In this document: piece after piece, positions 58,556 to 64,000 of the stretch
How positions within the stretch are numbered: position 1 is the stretch's first letter
Layout: each line of letters starts with the position of its first letter
Source of the DNA: Euborellia annulipes
Taxonomy: Eukaryota; Arthropoda; Insecta; Dermaptera; Anisolabididae
Direction of reading: 5' to 3'
Assembly: GCA_023213315.1 (NCBI GenBank)
Contig: JAKCPI010000413.1
Span: forward strand, 83,482-147,481
DNA: 64,000 nucleotides
Notes under the pieces: model-generated
Told to the model about the DNA's origin: nothing
The model's database searches: none
Seen by the model: only the letters and a program-made list of their open reading frames with translations
Translations under genes and position numbers: made by a program

Positions 58556-58983
58556 TATCGATATATATTATAGCGGAGTGTCCGTCTGTCCGTCCGACCG
58601 GAATTTGAAAACGAAATTTTGCAGTCTTACTGAGAGGAGGTTATGGAGTGTGCAGGAAAAATACTTGGGTTCCAAAATTTCTATAACTTAGAGTTATTAA
58701 TTCCCAAAGTTACGATTTCTCCCATAGGAAATGTATAGAGAAATATTTATGTATTCTTTGCATTTATGTATTCTATGAATGTAAACAAATTCTCATGCAG
58801 GCAGTGGATTAAAATACGTGTGATAATGATTTTCTTTTCATAATTAAGAAAAGGCGAGGCCCAGCCTACGGGCTTGGTCTAGTTGGTAGCGTGCCTACCT
58901 TTATACCGAACACCGCGGCCTCCAGCCACCTGGAGGGGGGTCCAGGTGGGGCGAAGCCCACCGAAGGCAGGCGGCGGGGCTAG
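58556..58983 (+). mobile_element. Helitron-like element, first of a head-to-tail trio
   Basis: The 5' part has GTCCGTCTGTCCGTCC. A K-like segment follows, then the H body. A tRNA-like block (GGGCTTGGTCTAGTTGGTAG, 58870-58920) precedes the GC-rich tail and CTAG (58980-58983). Confidence 0.7.
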
Positions 58984-59127
58984 TAGAGAATATAATTCAT
59001 TAATGATCTTCTGTCTGTCTATTACGGCAACTTCCCGATGGAATTTCAAATCAAAATTGTTTATAGACATGAGATGGAGCAGTTGCAGCCAAAAATAAAA
59101 GCCTTCGATTTAATACAAATATAACGA

Positions 59128-59162
59128 GACGTTTCGGGTGAATTTTATTTACCCATCTTCAG
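59128..59162 (-). ncRNA. hammerhead-ribozyme-like core downstream of Penelope RT
   Basis: The minus strand reads CTGAAGA, a T, a GGGT/ACCC stem with an AT-rich loop, then GAAAC and GTC. These are the CUGANGA and GAAA core strands of a hammerhead ribozyme in the right order. Penelope-like elements are known to carry minimal hammerhead motifs in their terminal repeats, and this copy lies 3' of the RT relic on the same strand. Stem III would be minimal and stem I was not verified, so activity is unproven. Confidence 0.5.
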
Positions 59163-59349
59163 TCCTTCCTACATAAGACATACATATGATATTACAAATT
59201 ATTAGGAATATTTGGATAACAAGAAACTACATGTAAATTTATATATCATATGTCCTGGCGATGTGGGCCATCGTACTTATTAAGCGAGAATGATAAAAAA
59301 AACAAAAAACAACACGTCTCGATCATAAATATATCTACTTCAACATTTC

Positions 59350-59944
59350 TCAAAATAATTTTATTTTACAAATTTAATCCATAAATTTGGTCATTGGTTC
59401 TTTGGAAATTAAACGAAATGTAAAAATTTCTCTCAAAGTCTAAAATTGCACTAAGAAAACAAAGAGAACCTTTTTGGAGTTGATTGTAATTATAAATATG
59501 GATGGGTCCCTTTCTTTTGATATTTTTCCAAAATAATATCCAAATTATCTCTAACGAACACATGCTAAAGAGTCATCTACATACTGCAAATAAAATGGTA
59601 AATTAAGGGATTCCACATGTGAGAGAGAATTTTTTAATGCAGAGATCAGCAGCAACAGGGCTTAAAGACCCACCCATGGGTAATTCCTTAAGTTGCAGGT
59701 ATGCTTTGTTGTTGAGTGAGAAATAGGCCTCTTGAAATCATTGAAGAGGGAAGTTAGGCCAAAAATATTCAATACAACCCATTAAGGAATCCAGTGGAAT
59801 GCTTGTGTAAAGTTCCTTAGCATCGAAAGACACTAAACAATGGCTCTCAGGAATTACAATTCTATTTTTAACTTGAATTGAATTAGATACTCGAAACGTG
59901 AAGTTAAAAATAGAATTAAAAACGTTATAATTCCTGAGAGCCAT
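59350..59944 (-). pseudogene. Penelope-like element reverse transcriptase remnant
   Basis: On the minus strand, three pieces line up with Penelope-type RT. The first is HCLVSFDAKELYTSIPLDSL. The second is YFSLNNKAYLQLKELPMGGS, continuing LSPVAADLCI, then YLQYVDDSLACV with the catalytic YVDD. The third, in another frame, is GSLCFLSAILDFERNFYISF followed by FQRTNDQIYG, matching the usual FLD..I....FYIS..RKPT.TD pattern. Stops and at least one frameshift break it, and no GIY-YIG endonuclease is visible. The N-terminal end is an inverted duplication (59824-59960). The relic sits inside a Helitron-like element (58984-59994). Confidence 0.85.
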
Positions 59945-59994
59945 TGTTTAGTGTCTTTCGACACTAAGAAGCCGAAGGCAGGCGCCGCGGCTAG

Positions 59995-60276
59995 TATATA
60001 TATAATTCGCTCAGTCAGTCTGTCATGCTCTATTTGGGCAACTTCCCGAAACCAAATTTTATATGCTTCTAGAGAATACAGGGAAATTTTTCCTCCCGAA
60101 ATTTCTATAAGTTACTAATTCCTAAAGTTACGATTTCTCCCGTAGAAAATGTATAAGGAAACATTTATGTATTCTTTGCATTTATGTATTCTATGGGAGT
60201 AAAAATCCTCAAGCACTGGATTGGAATAATAATTTTCTTCAATGGCGGGCCCGAGACAGCTGGTGGGTGAAGCTAG
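59995..60276 (+). mobile_element. Helitron-like element, third of the trio
   Basis: It starts with TATATATATAATTCGCTCAG right at the previous CTAG, has a shortened H body, and ends AGCTGGTGGGTGAAGCTAG (CTAG 60273-60276). Confidence 0.65.
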
Positions 60277-60770
60277 TTTAAATTAAAATATTATAATAGT
60301 AAAGGTGTCTCATTTTTTTTTCAAAAGTAATAATCCGCTTTGTTTTACGTGCTGCAAATTACATAGCAATGGATTTTGTTTAACTAAGAATCGTGTTAAT
60401 AACAAAAAAAGTTTGCATTTGTTGCATAGAGTAGTTATTATTGAGCAATAAAAGCGAATTTAGCCGGCGCCTCCCCTTCCGTTAGGGCAAATAGAGAAAT
60501 ATTTACTTTTCTTTCTCCCCCACCCATTTGTTTGCATACTTTCTTTAAAAGTAAACTTATATATTTGATTTTGCCTAATAGACTCGAGGTTTTAAATGCT
60601 AATAGGGTAGGCCTACTTGCAAAACATTTAGATGTTAATGCAATACTTCCTCTTATCTGCAGGTATTTATGCAATAAAAACCGCCGACTCATATTTTTGG
60701 GTAGAGAACAAAACTAGAATAGTTTTTCAAAGAGAGACGGGGGTTGTATATTTAACTACAAATTATTTTA
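60277..60770. other. intergenic, no gene seen
   Basis: Short frames on both strands without splice or homology support, leading into the minisatellite. Confidence 0.4.
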
Positions 60771-61204
60771 AAGTCCCATTTGGGGATTTATTTTTTAAGT
60801 CTCATTTTAGAGATTTATTTTAAAGTCCCATTTGGGGATTTATTTTAAAGTCCCATTAGGGATTTATTTTAAAGTCCCATTTGGGGATTTATTTTTTCAT
60901 GTCCCATTTGGGTATTTATTTTTTTGTCCCATTTGGGTATTTTTTTTTTTGTCCCAATGGGTATTTATTTTTTTGTCCTAATTGGGGATTTATTTTTTCA
61001 TGTCCCATTTGGGGATTTATTTTTTAAGTCTCGTTTTAGAGATTTATTTTTTCATATCCCATTTGGGGATTTATTTTTAAGTCCCATTTGGGGATTTATT
61101 TTTTCATGTCCCATTTGGGTATTTATTTTTTTGTCCCATTTGGGTATTTATTTTTTTGTCCCAATTGGGGATTTATTTTTTGTCCCAATTGGAGATTTAT
61201 TTTG
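60771..61204. repeat. minisatellite, units about 24-33 bp
   Basis: The core TCCCATTTGGGGATTTATTT recurs about 17 times with spacers TTTTTCATG, TTTTTTG or TTAAAG. GTCTCGTTTTAGAG variants occur at 60800 and 61028. The array is open in one frame (60924-61205), giving a monotonous hydrophobic repeat; I do not consider it a gene. Confidence 0.9.
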
Positions 61205-62779
61205 AAGTACTAGTAAGTATTTCTAAGCGCGTTTTTTATATTTTCAAATTTTTTATTAAGATTTCAGTAATGGAGGGGAGGGGGAGGGGAATGACCAGGT
61301 GGGCTACCATATCTTCACCTAATTCAAACATGAAAATTTAAAATCGAAAGCGAATTTATTCAAAAAACAGATTTTTTGAGTAATCTGATCTGTATATCTG
61401 CTTTTCCCGTTTAAGCGGGCCTGAGGATGACACTTTAAATACCAAAATCGCAAGTCCAGAGTGCATGAAATTCGTTGTCTTCTTCATCTTCTTTGATATA
61501 AGCCTATTATTGTGCTAAAAGACGAGTTATCGAATTGAAATTTCATAACTTTTTGTAACGTGTTCCAAATGGCGGAACAAATAGTGACGTCATTTGATTG
61601 AATACTCAAACAAATAATTACAAGAAAAACTTTTTGAAATACAACTGATGTCTAAGTATCGTCGTCTCGTAGTACGCAAGTAAGCAAGTGCACAAGAAAC
61701 TGAGATCGTCGTCAAAAGCAATGACTGGTGACTTTTCGTTTTATCGGTGACAATAAAAGAATAAGGGAGTAGATGAAGTCAAAGGTTACGAAATTGCTTG
61801 GTTTATTGGCAGAGAGGGTCCCAAGAGACTATTATAGCCGTGAGGGAGGGGGAGGGGGGGAGATGTCTTCATCTTCTAGGGGCTGTTTCCGGAATGCCTG
61901 ATGTCGTAAAATACGCCCTCTAATGGCATTTTAAAGAAAATAAACATAATCACCCCCCAAGCTACTTGATTGAAATGCAAATTTCTTTTGTTCAAATGAG
62001 AGGCAACAATAATGATATTAAATAGGCGAATAATTAAAAAAAAAGGCAAAAATTTTCCCCGTTTAAGAAATCTCGGATTATTTATTTATAAAAAAACACA
62101 ATCAGGATGTGATACTTTACAAGCTGTAAACAGGATAAGAGCTCGAGGATTGGACTCCAAATGGCGCCTCCGAATACTCATCTTTATAGATGGACCCTGT
62201 TATGCAATGGTGTGTCAAAGGCCAAACAATTCAAAATTGAGTTAAGTACGGAATATTCTTTCAAATGCTTTAATTAATAGTATTTTTTATGAAATATGTC
62301 CTAAAAAAATTTATATTTAATGTAAAAGCATAAAATTATTTTTATAATATTTCAATGCAGAATTTTCATTTTGCAAAAATGATTTATGTTCCTAACACGT
62401 TGTTTTTTATGATGTTAACAACCAATAAAAACTTATTTAACCTATATTATATATTGTTTACCTTAAATAAACCAAAAACCTTTTTTTTGAAAAACGAGAA
62501 ATGAATTCGTAGATGTCAAAATTTAATTTTTTGATATTATTCCTGATAATGAAGATGAGAATTAGCGCGATTTCGAAAAAGACAATAAAATAAATAATAC
62601 TAAGTCGATTTCATTATAACTTTGATTTACTGTTGCCATGTTCGCTTCCATTCAGGAATTAATTGATGAGAAAATTTTGTTATCACTTTGTATTTAATTT
62701 TAAAACATTAATACTATTTAAAATTTATTAATGTAATTTTGATAAAAAAGTTTCTAAGCTATTAGTATTAAATATAACT
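61205..62779. other. longest apparently repeat-free stretch, no gene recognised
   Basis: 1.5 kb with somewhat higher GC at 61400-61900 (GAGGGAGGGGGAGGGGGGAG at 61842-61861) and TGACGTCA at 61585. A 77-codon frame at 62012-62245 lacks recognisable motifs. Confidence 0.4.
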
Positions 62780-63180
62780 ATTATTATTTGGATTCATGTC
62801 GAAAATTCGATGTCGAAATTTTGAGTCCAAAAAAGTGGTCCCTCAAAATGGCCTGTGTGTGTTCAATTTTAAGCTTGAAGGAATTGAGCTACTAGATTGA
62901 AAGTTTATTTTTAAGTTAGGTACCCCCCGCCGGACACTCAAAATAAGCCTTTGAACAAAATCGGCCTAAAAGTACTAGTACTTTACTGATGTACTTTTTC
63001 AGTTTTTTGTTGATTTTTTTCTCAAATTCCGCTTTAACGATTTTGACCAAAATTCATAAATCTATTATTTTTTAGATGCTTCTTTAAAATGTATATTCTC
63101 ATTTTGTTCTTGAAATCTTTTGAAGCACACTTTACTCTTGTAAATAGTAACATCTATGTGACCAGTCACACCGGTTTTTT
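62780..63180 (+). mobile_element. family A, hairpins lost
   Basis: GGATTCATGTCGAAAATTCG to ACCAGTCACACCGG; one hairpin arm remains. Confidence 0.65.
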
Positions 63181-63719
63181 TTATTTAAACAAACTTTATT
63201 TGTCTCAAGATGTTCAATAATTTTAGTTTTGTTATTTTATCAAATTTGTTCTCTCTCTCTCGTTTGTTTAGAGTTTTTATTTGATGAAACCCAAGAGATG
63301 TGACAAGGGGCTTAGTAAAAGTCACACGCAGCCAGGGATTTCCGTAGACAAAGAAAAAAGTCTCCAATCTTCAAAAGATATTCCCTGAATAGTAGATATG
63401 TTAGAGGAGTTGGCATCACTGATTCGATCCACGTTCTTATAGATTTCGTTTTTTTCTTTCTTTCCCTTTGACCACAAAGTTGACCTTTGATATTCACATT
63501 TTTTTGATTAGAAATTAAATTAATGGAAAATAATGTTCTCTTGGTTAAATATTCAATGTAGTTAATGCATCGCGTTAATAATAAAATGAAAAAATAAAAA
63601 CAATTGTGGGTTCATACTCCTTACTTTTCACGTAATCAATTGTGATTTGATATATAGATCGTTTCAAGTATTTGCATCCTCCCAAGCGAACGAACCTCTA
63701 TTTATATTTACTAAATTTT
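63181..63719. other. intergenic, no gene seen
   Basis: Two overlapping minus-strand frames of about 60 codons lack motifs. No splice support. Confidence 0.4.
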
Positions 63720-64000
63720 ATATAGAAAAAGAGGACCTTCTCGGAATTAACAGGAAAAATTATTTTCATCCCGAAATTCCTAAACTTTTTGAGTTATTAA
63801 TTCTTAAAGTTACGATTTCTCCCATAGGAAATGTATAGAGAAATATTTTATGTATTCTTTTGCATTTGTGTACTCCATGAATGTAAACAATCCTCAAAGC
63901 AAGCACTGGATTGGAATGGAATAATAATAATTTTCTTTTTCTCAATTAAGAAGAAAATGCCCCTCGGGACTTGGTGTAGGGGTTATCGTGCTAACCTCGT
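63720..64000 (+). mobile_element. Helitron-like element running off the window
   Basis: The family H body (GAGGACCTTCTCGGAATTAA to the ATGAATGTAAACAATCCTC region) lacks its 5' end. It continues into a tRNA-like block at 63965 in the position where the 58556 copy also has one. Confidence 0.65.
63965..64000 (+). other. tRNA-like box A segment (SINE head), truncated by window end
   Basis: CTTGGTGTAGGGGTTATCGT followed by GCTAACCTCGT resembles a tRNA D-arm with polymerase III box A. It matches the block at 14953. Confidence 0.5.

Larger units (their letters stand above)
58984..59994 (+). mobile_element. Helitron-like element enclosing a Penelope-like relic
   Basis: The 5' end (AGAATATAATTCATTAATGA, then GTCTGTCT) starts immediately after the previous CTAG. 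The H body stops near 59070. Penelope-like sequence fills about 59085-59965. The H-type tail GCCGAAGGCAGGCGCCGCGG and CTAG close it at 59991-59994. Whether the relic was captured or inserted later is unknown. Confidence 0.6.

Noticed and set aside
60924..61205. 93-codon hydrophobic frame
   Set aside because: It is the minisatellite read in an open frame; no start context, splice sites or sequence diversity.
62012..62245. 77-codon frame in a repeat-poor stretch
   Set aside because: No start context, splice signals or recognisable motif.

Overview
This is AT-rich eukaryotic nuclear DNA, almost certainly metazoan and most likely arthropod. It has widely spaced introns with T-rich acceptors. It also carries Penelope-like and jockey/CR1-type reverse transcriptase relics, Helitron-type elements ending in CTAG, hAT-like and mariner-like MITEs, tRNA-derived SINE heads and a short TTAGG run. 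The species cannot be fixed from the sequence. There are no bacterial operons, CRISPR arrays or rRNA genes. Nearly all long reading frames are repeat-derived.

Two pieces of host gene can be supported. A plus-strand gene contributes an exon at 6954-7191 (hydrophobic leader plus polyglutamine) and a terminal exon at 9205-9626 (Gly/Pro repeats, then a six-cysteine C-terminal domain). They join in matching phase across a 2-kb intron filled with MITEs. A minus-strand exon at 50087-50170 has a textbook branch point and acceptor, a strong Kozak ATG and a donor; it starts an unidentified protein MGKGDKRG...

The rest is a nested mosaic of repeats. Family A (about 680 bp, roughly 40 full or partial copies) has a hairpin at each end, with CTTTCTCTTACC in both hairpins. 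Two copies sit in one older repeat (family S) whose uninterrupted relatives lie at 34500-34645 and 45265-45840, so insertion boundaries can be read directly. Family B and one other MITE (12900-13267) show 8-bp target duplications. Two mariner-like MITEs show TA duplications, one of them inside an A copy. Helitron-like elements (family H, about 360-430 bp) occur on both strands and form a head-to-tail trio at 58556-60276, whose middle member encloses a Penelope-like RT relic.

Tandem arrays: a 144-bp satellite (54295-55850), a roughly 118-bp repeat with C-rich linkers (26305-26955), a roughly 25-bp minisatellite (60771-61204) and a 41-bp triplet (33895-34017). Large foldbacks lie at 18823-19387, 56035-56325, 12269-12472 and 50468-50690. 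Hammerhead-ribozyme-like core motifs recur at four loci, one of them 3' of the Penelope-like RT.
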